Assembly (NCBI GenBank): GCA_963804055.1 | Contig: CAWDOU010000005.1 | Span: forward strand, 744,001 to 808,000 | Reading direction: 5' to 3' | Length of the DNA: 64,000 bases | Source of the DNA: Bog-473 sp963804055 | Lineage (GTDB): Bacteria; Actinomycetota; Acidimicrobiia; Acidimicrobiales; RAAP-2 | In this document: positions 1-8,502 of the stretch, piece after piece | Position numbering within the stretch: the stretch's first letter is position 1 | Layout of the letters: the number at the start of each line of letters is the position of its first letter | Translations under genes and position numbers: made by a program | Notes under the pieces: model-generated | Seen by the model: the letters and a program-made list of their open reading frames with translations, nothing else | Database searches by the model: none | What the model was told of the DNA's origin: nothing

Positions 1-2
1 TG

Positions 3-398
3 CTGGGCCTGGCCGACTCCGGCGCCCACGTCTCGCAGCTCTGCGACGCCTGCTTCTCGACCGACCTCCTCGGCAACTGGGTCCGTGAGCGCGGCGTGAT
101 GCCGCTGGAGCGGGCCATCCACAAGCTGACCGGTGAGCCGGCCGGCGTCTACGGCCTCACCGACCGGGGCACGGTCGCGGTGGGCAAGGCCGCCGACCTC
201 TGCGTCTTCGACCCCGACACGGTCGGCCCGGGCCCGTTGCGCCGCGTGCGCGACTTCCCGGCCGACGGCGAGCGCCTCACGGCGGACGCGCCGGTCGGCA
301 TGACCCACACACTGGTCAACGGCGTGCCCATCCGGGTCGACGGTGCCCCCGCCGAGGACGGTCTGGCGAGCCGACCCGGTGTCGTGCTGCGCAGCTGA
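3..398 (+). CDS. Amidohydrolase family protein, C-terminal part (N-acyl-D-amino-acid deacylase type)
   Basis: The gene enters from the left edge, so only the last 131 residues are visible. The frame opens with a LADSGAHVSQLCD stretch, typical of the late metal-site Asp region (SDSGAH) of amidohydrolase_3 / D-aminoacylase proteins. It is followed by RAIHKLTGEPA and a GTVAVGKAADLCVFD stretch, the standard C-terminal composite beta domain of this superfamily. Predicted role is hydrolysis of an N-acyl or cyclic amide bond in the cytosol; the substrate cannot be told from the fragment. The next gene follows after a 54-bp gap. Confidence 0.8.
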   Translation: MGLADSGAHVSQLCDACFSTDLLGNWVRERGVMPLERAIHKLTGEPAGVYGLTDRGTVAVGKAADLCVFDPDTVGPGPLRRVRDFPADGERLTADAPVGMTHTLVNGVPIRVDGAPAEDGLASRPGVVLRS

Positions 399-452
399 CG
401 TCTCCGTCGCAGACGCGAGTATCTGTAGACCAACTCTGGAAAGGACGACTGC

Positions 453-635
453 ATGTCAACGCTTCGGGTGCAACGGATTCTGTGTGACAACCCGGACTGT
501 GTCGTCTATGTCGACGAGCTCGTGCGCGAGGAGCCGGGCGAGTTCGAGTTGGTGGAGCACGTGGTGCAGCTCGGCTGGACCCGGGTCGGCGACAGTGACT
601 TCTGCCCGGAGCACGCCGCGGGCGACGCCGGCTGA
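453..635 (+). CDS. Small Cys-containing protein of unknown function (60 aa)
   Basis: A GGAAAGGA ribosome-binding site sits about 7 nt before the ATG. The 60-residue product is acidic and has cysteines at 11, 16 and 51 plus His54 in a FCPEH motif, so it could bind a metal as a Cx4C...CxxH cluster. I do not recognise the family. It lies directly after the amidohydrolase on the same strand and is convergent with the ABC permease, whose stop is 8 bp away. Coding status rests on the ribosome-binding site and a codon pattern that matches the neighbours. Confidence 0.6.
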   Translation: MSTLRVQRILCDNPDCVVYVDELVREEPGEFELVEHVVQLGWTRVGDSDFCPEHAAGDAG

Positions 636-643
636 ACGTCGCG

Positions 644-1465
644 TCAGGTGACGTCGCGGCGGAACGTGGTGAAGTAGCCGAGGATCAGCGGCCCCACGCC
701 CCAGGCCAGCAGCACCAGGCCGCCCTGCCACCAGGCCAGGAGCCGGAAGGCGTTCGGCCCGTTCCCACCATCGCCGCCGCCGCCCCCGCCGCCGAAGCCA
801 CGGGCGATGTCGCCGGCCAGCGCCGCACCGGCCCCGTTGGGGAGCCAGTTGAGGTCGTAGTGGAGGATGGCCTTGGCCAGTGCGATGAGGATGCCCTCGA
901 GGATGAGGGTCCCGCCGATGGTCAACAAGATGGCGGCCACCTGGTTCTTGACCAGGGTCCCGAAGCCCAGGCCGAAGAGGCCGAGCAGGACGGCCGACGT
1001 CAGGAGGCCGGGGATCACCGCGCCCACCTGGTCCGTCACCTGCGAGGTCACACCACCGAGAGCGGCGTTCCAGGGCAGCGCCACCGCGGCAATGACCACC
1101 AGGCCCAGGAGCGCAATGAAGATGGACCACAGCGCGGTCGCGATGACCTTGGCCAGGAGGACCCGGCTGCGCACCGGGACCAGGACGAGGGACGTCGTGA
1201 TGGTCTTCTGGCGGTACTCGCTGGTGATGCACAGCACCCCGATGATCGGTGCCAGGACCTCGATCCCGAAGAAGCCCGCGCCCAGCAGCCGGCGGCGCTG
1301 GCTGAGCGAGGTGACGTAGTAGAAGGTGTGCCCCGGGAAGCCTCCGGCGGACGCGAGCACGATCAGGATGCCGAGGACCGTCAAGGGCAACGCGAGGCCG
1401 AACGTGACCCACACGCCGGGCATGGTGCGCATTTTGAGGAGCTCGGCCCGCAGGGCGTTGATCAC
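644..1465 (-). CDS. ABC-2 type transporter permease
   Basis: A 273-aa integral membrane protein with about six hydrophobic helices. The first is at residues 18-40, preceded by the short cytoplasmic ELLKMRTMPG segment common to ABC-2 exporters that begin LRAELLKMRT. A Gly-rich run of about ten residues (GGGGGGG then DGG) forms a late extracellular or loop linker before the last helix. The GTG start overlaps the stop of the ATPase gene by 4 nt (GTGA), so the two are translationally coupled and should form one exporter. The transported substrate is unknown. Confidence 0.85.
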   Translation of the reverse strand: MINALRAELLKMRTMPGVWVTFGLALPLTVLGILIVLASAGGFPGHTFYYVTSLSQRRRLLGAGFFGIEVLAPIIGVLCITSEYRQKTITTSLVLVPVRSRVLLAKVIATALWSIFIALLGLVVIAAVALPWNAALGGVTSQVTDQVGAVIPGLLTSAVLLGLFGLGFGTLVKNQVAAILLTIGGTLILEGILIALAKAILHYDLNWLPNGAGAALAGDIARGFGGGGGGGDGGNGPNAFRLLAWWQGGLVLLAWGVGPLILGYFTTFRRDVT

Positions 1466-2442
1466 GACGGTGGGGGCGGGGTCGGGGACGGCGCCGGGTC
1501 CGTGGCCGCGGTCGTCACGTCGCCGAACCCGAGACCGGCGGTCAAGGAGAGGAAGACGGACTCGAGGTCGCCGCCCTCCTGGGCCAGCTCGTACAGGACG
1601 ATCTGGTTGGAGGCCAGGAGCGGGCCGACCTGCTCGGGGGTCACCCCGTCCATGGCGACCTCGTCGTGGGTGAGCCGGCGGAAGGCGATGCCGGCCTGCG
1701 TGAGGACGCCGGCGAGGCGGTCGGCCTCGGGAGTGCGGGCCCGCATGACCATGCCGCTGATGCCGGCGGTGATCTGTTCGAGCGTGCCCTGCGCCTTCAA
1801 CTGGCCGAACGAGACGATCACGGCGTCGTCGATGGTCTGGGCCATCTCGGACAGCAGGTGGGACGACACGAGGACGGTGCGGCCCTCCCCGGCGAGATAC
1901 CGCATGAAGTCGCGCAACCAGGCGATGCCCTGGGGGTCGAGCCCGTTGGACGGCTCGTCGAGGATGAGGACGTCGGGGTCGCCGATGAGCGCGGTGGCCA
2001 GCTCCAGGCGCTGGCGCATGCCCATGGAAAAGCCGCCGATCTTCCGCTTGGCGTCGCCGCTCAGGCCCACCAGCCCGAGCACCTCGTCGGCGCGCTTGTC
2101 GTCGTGGCCGCCTGCGCGGGCCGCCATGCGCAGGTGGGTGCGGGCACGGCGGGCCGGGTGGAAGCTCGTCGCCTCCAGCACGGCGCCGACGCTCGACGTG
2201 GGATTGGCGAGGTCCTCGTAGCGCTGGCCGGCGATGGTCGCCGTGCCGGCGGAGGGGTGCACGAGGCCGAGCAGCATGCGCAGGGTGGTCGTCTTGCCCG
2301 ACCCGTTCGGGCCGAGGAAGCCGGTGACGCGTCCGGGCTCGACGGTGAACGAGAGGTCGTCGACGGCCACCACCGTGCCGAAGTGCTTGGACAGTCCGTT
2401 GATCTCGATCGGCAGACCGCGGGTGGTGGCGCCGGCGGTCAT
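1462..2442 (-). CDS. ABC transporter ATP-binding protein
   Basis: This 326-aa cytoplasmic ATPase has Walker A GPNGSGKTT (residues 44-52), a signature region FSMGMRQRLELATAL and Walker B VLILDEPSNGLDP, so it is a complete nucleotide-binding domain of the CcmA/DrrA class. After the ATPase domain (about residue 230) it has the roughly 80-residue C-terminal regulatory extension usual in this class, ending in a Pro-rich tail. It powers the permease encoded just downstream. It could export a drug, lipid or antibiotic; nothing in the sequence decides between them. Confidence 0.9.
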   Translation of the reverse strand: MTAGATTRGLPIEINGLSKHFGTVVAVDDLSFTVEPGRVTGFLGPNGSGKTTTLRMLLGLVHPSAGTATIAGQRYEDLANPTSSVGAVLEATSFHPARRARTHLRMAARAGGHDDKRADEVLGLVGLSGDAKRKIGGFSMGMRQRLELATALIGDPDVLILDEPSNGLDPQGIAWLRDFMRYLAGEGRTVLVSSHLLSEMAQTIDDAVIVSFGQLKAQGTLEQITAGISGMVMRARTPEADRLAGVLTQAGIAFRRLTHDEVAMDGVTPEQVGPLLASNQIVLYELAQEGGDLESVFLSLTAGLGFGDVTTAATDPAPSPTPPPPS

Positions 2443-2502
2443 CGGGGCGACCCTAGCGCGGGCGATCTCGGCCGTTCGGTCAACCGGCGACCGGTACGAC
2501 CA

Positions 2503-2526
2503 GGTCAGGCGGTCAGGCGGTCAGGC
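2503..2526. repeat. Three 8-bp tandem copies of GGTCAGGC
   Basis: Three perfect head-to-tail copies lie in the 123-bp gap between the ABC ATPase start and the TetR gene. The gap lies behind the TetR stop and in front of the ABC operon on the minus strand. It could be a slippage product or a binding site in the ABC promoter region. Confidence 0.5.
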
Positions 2527-2565
2527 GGTGTGGACGGGCCCGGCGGCCCGTACGGGGCAGATCGG

Positions 2566-3180
2566 TCACGCAGGCGTGCGCCGCTCGACGAGCTCGTCGG
2601 GCAACAGCAATCGCACCGACACCGCCAGCTCGTCGTAGACCCGGGCCATCGTCGACCACCCGTTGACCCATCCCACGAGGGCGGAGTACCACACGTGGCC
2701 GATCATGCGGGCCCGGTCGGACATGTCGGGGACGACGTGCTCGCCCATCCCCATGGCCCGGGAGATGATCCCCTCCATCAGCAGTGTGATCTGCTGCTGG
2801 CAGCCCACCGCCGCCGGGTCCGGCGAGGACAGCGAGGTGAAGACGGCGGTGACCAGCTTGGGCTGGCGGCCCATGGCGCGCAGCGCACGGTCGAGCACCT
2901 CGAGGACCCGGTCGGCTGGATGCTCCCCCCGGGGCGGATGCTGCCCGATCCGCGTGTCGAGCAGCTCGACCCAGTGCACCAGCGTCGCCGCCAGCAGGTG
3001 GTCCTTGCTGGTGAAGTAGCGGTACACCGTGCCCATGGCCACGTCGGCCCGGGCGGCGACGTCGCGCATCTGCACCGCCTCGTACCCGCCCTCGAGCCCC
3101 AACGCCATGGCCGCGTCGATCACGCGCTGACGCCTGGCCTGCTGCGCGCGGGTGAGCGGGCGGGTCAGCGTCTGCTCCAT
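2566..3180 (-). CDS. TetR family regulator, KstR-like
   Basis: A 204-aa repressor with an N-terminal TetR helix-turn-helix at residues 17-60. The segment GGYEAVQMRDVAARADVAMG followed by TVYRYFTSKDHLLAA closely matches the DNA-binding domain of KstR, the cholesterol-catabolism repressor of mycobacteria. The ligand domain follows, with MGRQPKLVTAVFTSLSSPDP. KstR proteins sense a steroid-derived acyl-CoA. The steroid-type degradation genes at 44-64 kb make that role plausible here, but the ligand is inferred. It is divergent from the next TetR gene with 63 bp between the starts. Confidence 0.75.
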   Translation of the reverse strand: MEQTLTRPLTRAQQARRQRVIDAAMALGLEGGYEAVQMRDVAARADVAMGTVYRYFTSKDHLLAATLVHWVELLDTRIGQHPPRGEHPADRVLEVLDRALRAMGRQPKLVTAVFTSLSSPDPAAVGCQQQITLLMEGIISRAMGMGEHVVPDMSDRARMIGHVWYSALVGWVNGWSTMARVYDELAVSVRLLLPDELVERRTPA

Positions 3181-3243
3181 CCCGACAGCGTATCCGCACC
3201 GCCACCTGGGTCTTCTGAGGCCGGGCCGGTACGCTGGGCCGCC

Positions 3244-4050
3244 ATGTCAGGACGAAGCCCCGGGCGTGAGGCCACCGTCGTCGACCTCGACGCCTACGCC
3301 GAACAGGTGGCCACGACCGACGGGAGGGTCCCCGGGGAGCGGGGCCGCCAGACCCGCCAGCGCCTCCTCGACGCCACGGTCGAGCTCCTGGGCACGACCT
3401 CCTGGCGATCGGTCAAGGTGACCGACATCGCACGGCAGGCCCGGACCTCGCCGGCCACCTTCTACCAGTACTTCGCCAACGTGGAGCAGGCGATCCAGGT
3501 GCTGGCCGAGGGGATGGTGGACCAGGCGGGGCAGCTGGCGGACCTGGTCGGAGGCGACTGGTCCGAGGAGGCGAGCTGGGAGACCGCGCTGGCGGTGACG
3601 GAGGGCTTCCTCGGCTACTGGGAGGACAACCGCGCCGTGTTCCGGGTGGTCGACCTGGCCACCGAGGAGGGCGACGGGCAGCTGCGGGGCATCCGGGTGC
3701 GGGCGCTGAACGCCGTGACGGTGGCGCTGGCCCAGGTGATAGCCACCGCCTCTCCTTCTCCGGACGGTGGTCCGGCGGGGTCCACCTGCTCGCCGGCCGG
3801 TGCCGACCCGATGGCGGTGGCGGGCACGCTGGTCGCCATGTTCGCCAGCGTGTCTGCACACCGGTACGGCTTCGAATTCTGGGGCATCCGGACGCGGAAC
3901 CTCATCGACACCCAGGCGCGGACCTTGCACTGGGCGGTGACGGGCCGGCCGGCACCGCCACCCGACATCCCGGCCCGGGAGCGGACGAGGCCCCGCACGG
4001 GCCCGGTCCTGGGCGGGGCCACGGCCCGCCGGCGAGGCTCGACGACCTGA
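3244..4050 (+). CDS. TetR family regulator (268 aa)
   Basis: The long open frame begins far upstream, but the coding part starts at the ATG at 3244. The helix-turn-helix lies at about residues 35-80, in the part containing TRQRLLDATVELLGTTSWRSV and TDIARQARTSPATFYQYF. The protein is longer than the usual 190-220 aa because of an N-terminal extension of about 30 residues and a Pro/Arg-rich tail. The TGA stop directly abuts the convergent stop of the cyclase gene. It is the regulator nearest the mycofactocin genes and so a candidate for the mftR role, although it does not clearly match that family. Confidence 0.75.
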   Translation: MSGRSPGREATVVDLDAYAEQVATTDGRVPGERGRQTRQRLLDATVELLGTTSWRSVKVTDIARQARTSPATFYQYFANVEQAIQVLAEGMVDQAGQLADLVGGDWSEEASWETALAVTEGFLGYWEDNRAVFRVVDLATEEGDGQLRGIRVRALNAVTVALAQVIATASPSPDGGPAGSTCSPAGADPMAVAGTLVAMFASVSAHRYGFEFWGIRTRNLIDTQARTLHWAVTGRPAPPPDIPARERTRPRTGPVLGGATARRRGSTT

Positions 4051-4989
4051 CTATTTGACCGCCACCGGGTTGAGCGGCGTCCCCAGTCCCTGCGTCAGGG
4101 GCAGCGGGGTGGCGTCGAGCAGGAAGCTGTAGCGACCGTCGGACGCACAGTCCGCGGCGAGCGCGTCGAGCACCCAGTTCTGGCCCTGGGTCAGCCCCAT
4201 CTCCACCAGGTGCAGGAGATGCACGGGGAGGTAGGCATCCTCGTACTGGCTCGGGTAGACCTCGAACACCAGCGTGTCGGTGGCCACGGCGGCCACGTCG
4301 TGGTCGTGGAACCAACCGGCCGTCTCGATCGTCAGTCCCGGCGAGGGCCAGGTGTACGCCATCAGGTCACGGTGCCCGCCCCCGAGGTGCGCCATCTGCC
4401 CCGTCCGCACGAGGACGATGTCGCCCGGCTCCAGCGCGACACCCCCCAGCTCCACCGCCGCGTCGAGGTCGGCCGGCATGATCGGGTACCCCGGCTCCAG
4501 GACGTCCCGTCCCACGGACCGCGCCACGTCGAGCAGGACGCCCCGGCTGACCACGGCGCCGAGCCGGTGGATCCCGCAGCGGGCGGCGCCCTCGGCGGTC
4601 ACCGTCGACGCCGGGTACCCGTTGTAGATGACGCCGCCGTAGCTGGCATGGGCCAGGGCGTCCCAGTGGGTGGCGCACTGGGTGGCCAAGGTCAGCACGT
4701 CCTCGCTGAAGCAGACCCAGGAGGGCTGGTCCGCGTTGACCGGCTGGTTGACCTGGACCATGGTGCGGGTGGGGTTGACCCGCCCCTCGATGAATCCCAG
4801 CTGAATGCCCTCCGCCTCCGACAACGGCAGCCCCAGGGCGAAGGCCCGGCCCGTGACCACGGCCGCCGCCCCCCGCAGCCGGGCGGCCTCGTCGATCAGG
4901 TTGAGCGTCCCGATCTCGTCGTCGGGGCCCCACCGCCCCCAGTTGCGGACCCGCGCCGCCATGTCGGCGAACACGGGGGGGACGGCCAC
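4051..4989 (-). CDS. Cyclase family (KynB-like) metal-dependent hydrolase
   Basis: This 312-aa protein carries the cyclase-family metal signature CATHWDALAHASYGG (about residue 105) and the later DIVLVRTGQ strand. The family includes bacterial N-formylkynurenine formamidase and polyketide 'cyclases'; most members are cytosolic Zn or Mn hydrolases of amides or lactones. The opening part with VRNWGRWGPDDEIGTLNLID is typical of the actinobacterial branch of unknown substrate. It is convergent with the TetR gene and divergent from the alcohol dehydrogenase. Confidence 0.8.
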   Translation of the reverse strand: MAVPPVFADMAARVRNWGRWGPDDEIGTLNLIDEAARLRGAAAVVTGRAFALGLPLSEAEGIQLGFIEGRVNPTRTMVQVNQPVNADQPSWVCFSEDVLTLATQCATHWDALAHASYGGVIYNGYPASTVTAEGAARCGIHRLGAVVSRGVLLDVARSVGRDVLEPGYPIMPADLDAAVELGGVALEPGDIVLVRTGQMAHLGGGHRDLMAYTWPSPGLTIETAGWFHDHDVAAVATDTLVFEVYPSQYEDAYLPVHLLHLVEMGLTQGQNWVLDALAADCASDGRYSFLLDATPLPLTQGLGTPLNPVAVK

Positions 4990-5074
4990 GCGCGCACCTT
5001 ACCGCCGCCCTCACCGTCGGGGGCGGTGGCGGCCCCGGTTGTCCCCGCCCACCAGGGGGGCGATACTGAGAACC

Positions 5075-5100
5075 GCGGACCGAGCAAAGACCGGGTCCGC
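5075..5100. promoter_or_regulatory. 7-bp inverted repeat upstream of the alcohol dehydrogenase
   Basis: The arms GCGGACC and GGTCCGC are perfectly complementary with a 12-bp spacer. The right arm ends 24 bp before the ATG at 5125. It could be an operator for one of the nearby TetR proteins or a 5'-UTR hairpin. The 135-bp interval from 4990 to 5124 also holds the divergent promoters of the cyclase and dehydrogenase genes. Confidence 0.4.
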
Positions 5101-5124
5101 CGCAACCTCAGGGAGGGATTTCCA

Positions 5125-6279
5125 ATGACGACGGTGCGCGCTGCTGTGTGCACGGGGCTCAACGAGCCCTGGAAGACCGAAGAGATCGAGATCGACCCTC
5201 CGGGCAACCGGGAGGTCCGGGTGAAGATGGTCTGGTCCGGCATGTGCCACTCCGACGAGCACCTGCGGACGGGCGACATCAGCCAGACGCCCGAGGTCCT
5301 CGAGATGATGGGCGTGAAGTCCATGTTCCCCGTCGTCGGCGGCCACGAGGGCTCCGGCATCGTCACCGAGGTCGGGACCAACGTGACCCAGGTCGCCGAG
5401 GGAGACCACGTCGCCGTGTCGTTCATCCCCTCCTGTGGGACGTGCCACTGGTGTGCCTCCGGACGACAGAACCTGTGCGACCTCGGGATGATGACGCTGG
5501 CGGGCGGCATGATCAGTGACGGCACCTACCGCTACCACCTGGCGGGCGAGGACCTGAACCGCATGGCGCAGCTGGGGACCTTCGCCGACGAGATGGTCGT
5601 CCACGAGAACTCGCTCGTCCGCATCAACCCCTGGGACAACATGAAGGCGGCCGCGCTCATCAGCTGTGGCATCGCCACGGGGTTCGGCTCCGCCGTCGAC
5701 CGGGGCAAGGTGAAGCCCGGCGAGACGGTGGTGGTGGTCGGCGCCGGCGGCGTCGGCTCCGGCGCCATTCAAGGCGCACGCATTGCCGGGGCCCGGCACA
5801 TCATTGCGGTGGACCCGGTGCCCTTCAAGCTCGAGAAGGCCAAGGAGATCGGCGCCACCCACACGGCTCCGTCCATGCTCGATGCGCAGATGATGCTCCC
5901 CGAGCTGACCATGGGCCGCAACGCCGACGTCGTCATCCTGACGCCCGGCGTGCTCAAGGGCGAGCTCATCGCGGCGGCGTGCGCGCTCGGGTCCAAGGAC
6001 GCGCGCATCGTGGTGACGGCCATCGCACCGTTCGACCAGATGGACGTGCAGCTCAACCTCTTCAACCTGGCCATGTTCAACCAGGCCATCCTCGGCACGG
6101 TGTTCGGCTCCCAGAGCCCCCGGGTCCAGGTCCCCAACCTGCTCAACCTGTTCGAGTCCGGCGAGCTGAAGATCGACGAGATCATCACGCAGGAGTACTC
6201 GCTCGACCAGGTCCAGCAGGGCTACGAGGACCAGGCGGCCGGCACGATCGTGCGCGGCGTGGTGAAGTTCGACGGCTGA
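5125..6279 (+). CDS. NDMA-dependent (mycofactocin-associated) zinc alcohol dehydrogenase
   Basis: Start is the ATG after a GGGAGGG ribosome-binding site. The 384-aa medium-chain dehydrogenase has the catalytic zinc Cys41 in SGMCHSDEH, the GHEGSG motif and the structural-zinc lobe CGTCHWCASGRQNLC. Its Rossmann motif is GAGGVGSGAIQGARIAGA. The opening RAAVCTGLNEPWKTEEIEIDP and the residues around the second zinc are characteristic of the NDMA-dependent alcohol dehydrogenases found only in genomes with mycofactocin. These hold NAD(H) tightly and pass electrons to an external acceptor. Its position beside mftD supports this. The alcohol substrate is not evident. Confidence 0.85.
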   Translation: MTTVRAAVCTGLNEPWKTEEIEIDPPGNREVRVKMVWSGMCHSDEHLRTGDISQTPEVLEMMGVKSMFPVVGGHEGSGIVTEVGTNVTQVAEGDHVAVSFIPSCGTCHWCASGRQNLCDLGMMTLAGGMISDGTYRYHLAGEDLNRMAQLGTFADEMVVHENSLVRINPWDNMKAAALISCGIATGFGSAVDRGKVKPGETVVVVGAGGVGSGAIQGARIAGARHIIAVDPVPFKLEKAKEIGATHTAPSMLDAQMMLPELTMGRNADVVILTPGVLKGELIAAACALGSKDARIVVTAIAPFDQMDVQLNLFNLAMFNQAILGTVFGSQSPRVQVPNLLNLFESGELKIDEIITQEYSLDQVQQGYEDQAAGTIVRGVVKFDG

Positions 6280-6329
6280 GGTCGCTGCGCTGCGCCGCCC
6301 CGACCGGCGCGTGGCAGCGTCGCCCCGGT

Positions 6330-7499
6330 TCAGCCCAGGTGGCGGCTGAACCCTTCGGGGATCACGAGGTCGTCGGGGCTCAGGTCGTGCACGGATGCGT
6401 GGCCGAGCCCGAGCAGCGCCGACTCGATCCCGCTGCGCAAAATGTCGAGCACGTTCTCCACCCCGGCCTGCCCGTTGGCGGCCAGGCCCCACAGCGAGGC
6501 GCGGCCGATCATCACCGCTTTGGCCCCCAGGGCCAGCGCCTTGACGGCGTCGCCGCCGCGCCGGATGCCACCGTCGAGGAGGACGTCGATCTGGTCACCG
6601 ACCGCGTCGGCCACGGCGGGCAGGGCACGGATGGTGGCGGGCGTCCCGTCGAGGTTGTTGCCGCCGTGGTTCGACACCGAAATGGCGCTCACGCCCGCGT
6701 CCACGGCCCGCTTGGCGTCGTCGACCCGGCCCACGCCCTTCAACATGAAGGCGCCGCCCCACTGCTCGCGCAGCCAGGCCACGTCGTCCCAGCTCGGTGG
6801 GGGCGTGCCCATCCACTCGCCGTAGGCCCCGAAGAAGGTCGGGCCTGTCTGCCCCTTGGCCACCATGTTGGGGGTCGTGAGGTCGGGCCACGCGCCGGTG
6901 CGGGCGAACGACGCCAGCCAGCGCGGGTGGGCCAGGGCCTCGGGGGCGAAGCGCAGCATCGCCCGCAGGTCCACGTTCTCGGGAATGGTCGGGCTGCCCC
7001 AGTCGCGCCCATGGGAGAAGGACCAGTCCAGCGTCGCGATCAGACCGACCGCCCCCGCCGCCCGGGCCCGCTCGACCCGCGCCGCGATCTGGTCCCGCGT
7101 GCCGATCCAGTAGATCTGGAAGAAGGTCTGCGGGTTGGCCGCCACGACGTCCTCGACCGGCATGCTGGCGAACGAGCTCAGGCCCATGGCGGTGCCCCGG
7201 GCCGCCGCCGCCGCCGCCATGGCGACCTCGCCCCCGGGGTGGACGGCCTGGACGCCGGTGGGGGAGATGAGGACGGGGAACGAGATCTCCTGGCCCATCA
7301 CCTTGGTGGTGAGGTCCCGGCTCTGGGCCAGGCCGGCCACGTGGGGCGCGAAGCCCAACTCCGAGTAGGCGGTGATGTTGTCCTCGAGCGTGAGGCCCCG
7401 CTCGGAGCCGGCGACCAGCGCCCCGTAGACCGACTTGGGCAGCCGTTTCTCGGCGCGCCGCTGGGCCTCCGCCACCGTCTCGAACCACTTGTTTGCCAT
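6330..7499 (-). CDS. mftD: MftD, FMN-dependent pre-mycofactocin synthase
   Basis: The open frame extends to 7664, but the ATG at 7499 follows an AGGAAGG ribosome-binding site and gives the expected 389-aa protein opening MANKWFETVAEAQRRAEKRL. It belongs to the alpha-hydroxy-acid (LldD-like) FMN oxidases. ISPTGVQAVHPGGE, SVSNHGGNNLDGTP and LLDGGIRRGGDAVKALALGA show the FMN phosphate site and the catalytic His of the HGG motif. In mycofactocin biosynthesis MftD oxidatively deaminates the Val-Tyr-derived AHDP to the redox-active dione. It is convergent with the alcohol dehydrogenase and about 3 kb from mftA, rather than following mftC as in mycobacteria. Confidence 0.88.
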   Translation of the reverse strand: MANKWFETVAEAQRRAEKRLPKSVYGALVAGSERGLTLEDNITAYSELGFAPHVAGLAQSRDLTTKVMGQEISFPVLISPTGVQAVHPGGEVAMAAAAAARGTAMGLSSFASMPVEDVVAANPQTFFQIYWIGTRDQIAARVERARAAGAVGLIATLDWSFSHGRDWGSPTIPENVDLRAMLRFAPEALAHPRWLASFARTGAWPDLTTPNMVAKGQTGPTFFGAYGEWMGTPPPSWDDVAWLREQWGGAFMLKGVGRVDDAKRAVDAGVSAISVSNHGGNNLDGTPATIRALPAVADAVGDQIDVLLDGGIRRGGDAVKALALGAKAVMIGRASLWGLAANGQAGVENVLDILRSGIESALLGLGHASVHDLSPDDLVIPEGFSRHLG

Positions 7500-7629
7500 C
7501 GCGAACCTTCCTGCTCCCTGGAGGCCCTTCATACCCAGAGGACGTCGGGGACCGAGAAACTCTACGCGCCCAGGCGGTGCCTCCCCGCCCCGGGGCACGC
7601 CGGTGGGCCTGCGACGTAGGGTCGGCGCC

Positions 7630-8457
7630 ATGCCTGAGCCGACCCCTCTTTCCCCGGAAACCAAGGCCGCGCGTGCGGCCAGCTTCGGTGGCGCGGCCTC
7701 CCTCTACGAGCGCTACCGCCCCGGCCCTCCGGCCGAGGCGGTGGACTGGGTCCTCCCGGAGCGGGTGCGGACGGTCGTCGACCTCGGCGCCGGCACGGGC
7801 GCGCTGACCCGCTTGCTGGTGGGGCGGGCCGACGAGGTGGTCGCGGTGGAGCCGGACGACCGCATGCGGGCCGTGCTCGCCGAGGCGGTCCCCGGGGCGC
7901 GGGCGGTGGCCGGCCGGGGCGAGGCGATCCCGCTGCCCGACGGCAGCGTGGACGCAGTGCTGGCATCGTCCTCGTGGCACTGGATGGACACGCTGCCGAC
8001 TCTGCAGGAGGTGGCGCGGGTGCTCGTGCCGGGCGGCACCGTGTCCGCCATGTGGTCGGGGCCCGACCCCGACGCGGGTCTGATCGCGGAGGCGCAGGCG
8101 CTCCTCAGCGGGGACGGCGACGGTACCGACATCGGCATCGATCGGCAGAGCCAGGCCGACCTGTCGGCGGCGATGAGCGACCAGAACAATCTGATCTCCG
8201 CGCTCGAGATACCGCCCGGCGTCCCGTTCGACCAGCCCGAGCAGACGGTGATCACCTGGGACGTGGCGCTCGACGCCGACGAAATGATCGGGCTCCTGAG
8301 CACGTTCAGCTGGGTCATCCTCATGGAGGAGGCGGCCCGGGAGCGGCTCTTCGACACGGCGCGCCGGGTGCTGCGGGACATGCTGGGCGTGTCGGGGGAC
8401 GTGACGGTCGACATGCGCTACCGGGCCGAGGTGTTCAAGGCTCGCCGCCACGGCTGA
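7630..8457 (+). CDS. Class I SAM-dependent methyltransferase
   Basis: The ATG at 7630 gives a 275-aa protein. Motif I is VVDLGAGTGALTRLL (about residue 50) followed by VVAVEPDDRMRAVL, and the post-II region is DAVLASSSWHWMD. It resembles the common actinobacterial methyltransferase-domain family whose members open with a FGGAASLYERYRP segment. It is divergent from mftD (130 bp between starts) and enclosed by mycofactocin genes. Mycofactocin glycosides are known to be O-methylated by a separate enzyme, MftM; whether this protein does the same is an open inference. Confidence 0.8.
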   Translation: MPEPTPLSPETKAARAASFGGAASLYERYRPGPPAEAVDWVLPERVRTVVDLGAGTGALTRLLVGRADEVVAVEPDDRMRAVLAEAVPGARAVAGRGEAIPLPDGSVDAVLASSSWHWMDTLPTLQEVARVLVPGGTVSAMWSGPDPDAGLIAEAQALLSGDGDGTDIGIDRQSQADLSAAMSDQNNLISALEIPPGVPFDQPEQTVITWDVALDADEMIGLLSTFSWVILMEEAARERLFDTARRVLRDMLGVSGDVTVDMRYRAEVFKARRHG

Positions 8458-8466
8458 AGTCGCCCA

Positions 8467-8502
8467 CGCAGCCGAATCGGACAACGCAGCCGAATCGGAC
8501 AA
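8467..8502. repeat. Two perfect 18-bp tandem copies with a distal inverted partner
   Basis: CGCAGCCGAATCGGACAA is present twice head to tail immediately after the methyltransferase stop. The end of the repeat, CGGACAAT, is complementary to ATTGTCCG about 35 bp downstream, just before the GNAT start. It could be a cis-regulatory site or a stem for the acetyltransferase mRNA. Confidence 0.5.

Noticed and set aside
860..2221. 453-codon plus-strand frame
   Set aside because: It is antisense to the ABC transporter genes, which have clear Walker and membrane motifs.
1666..3243. Upstream part of a 794-codon plus-strand frame ending in the TetR gene
   Set aside because: It lies opposite the ABC ATPase and KstR-like genes, and only the part from 3244 shows a protein family.
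6280..6329. Terminator between the alcohol dehydrogenase and mftD
   Set aside because: The 50-bp gap is GC-rich, but no stem with a T-run could be drawn with confidence.
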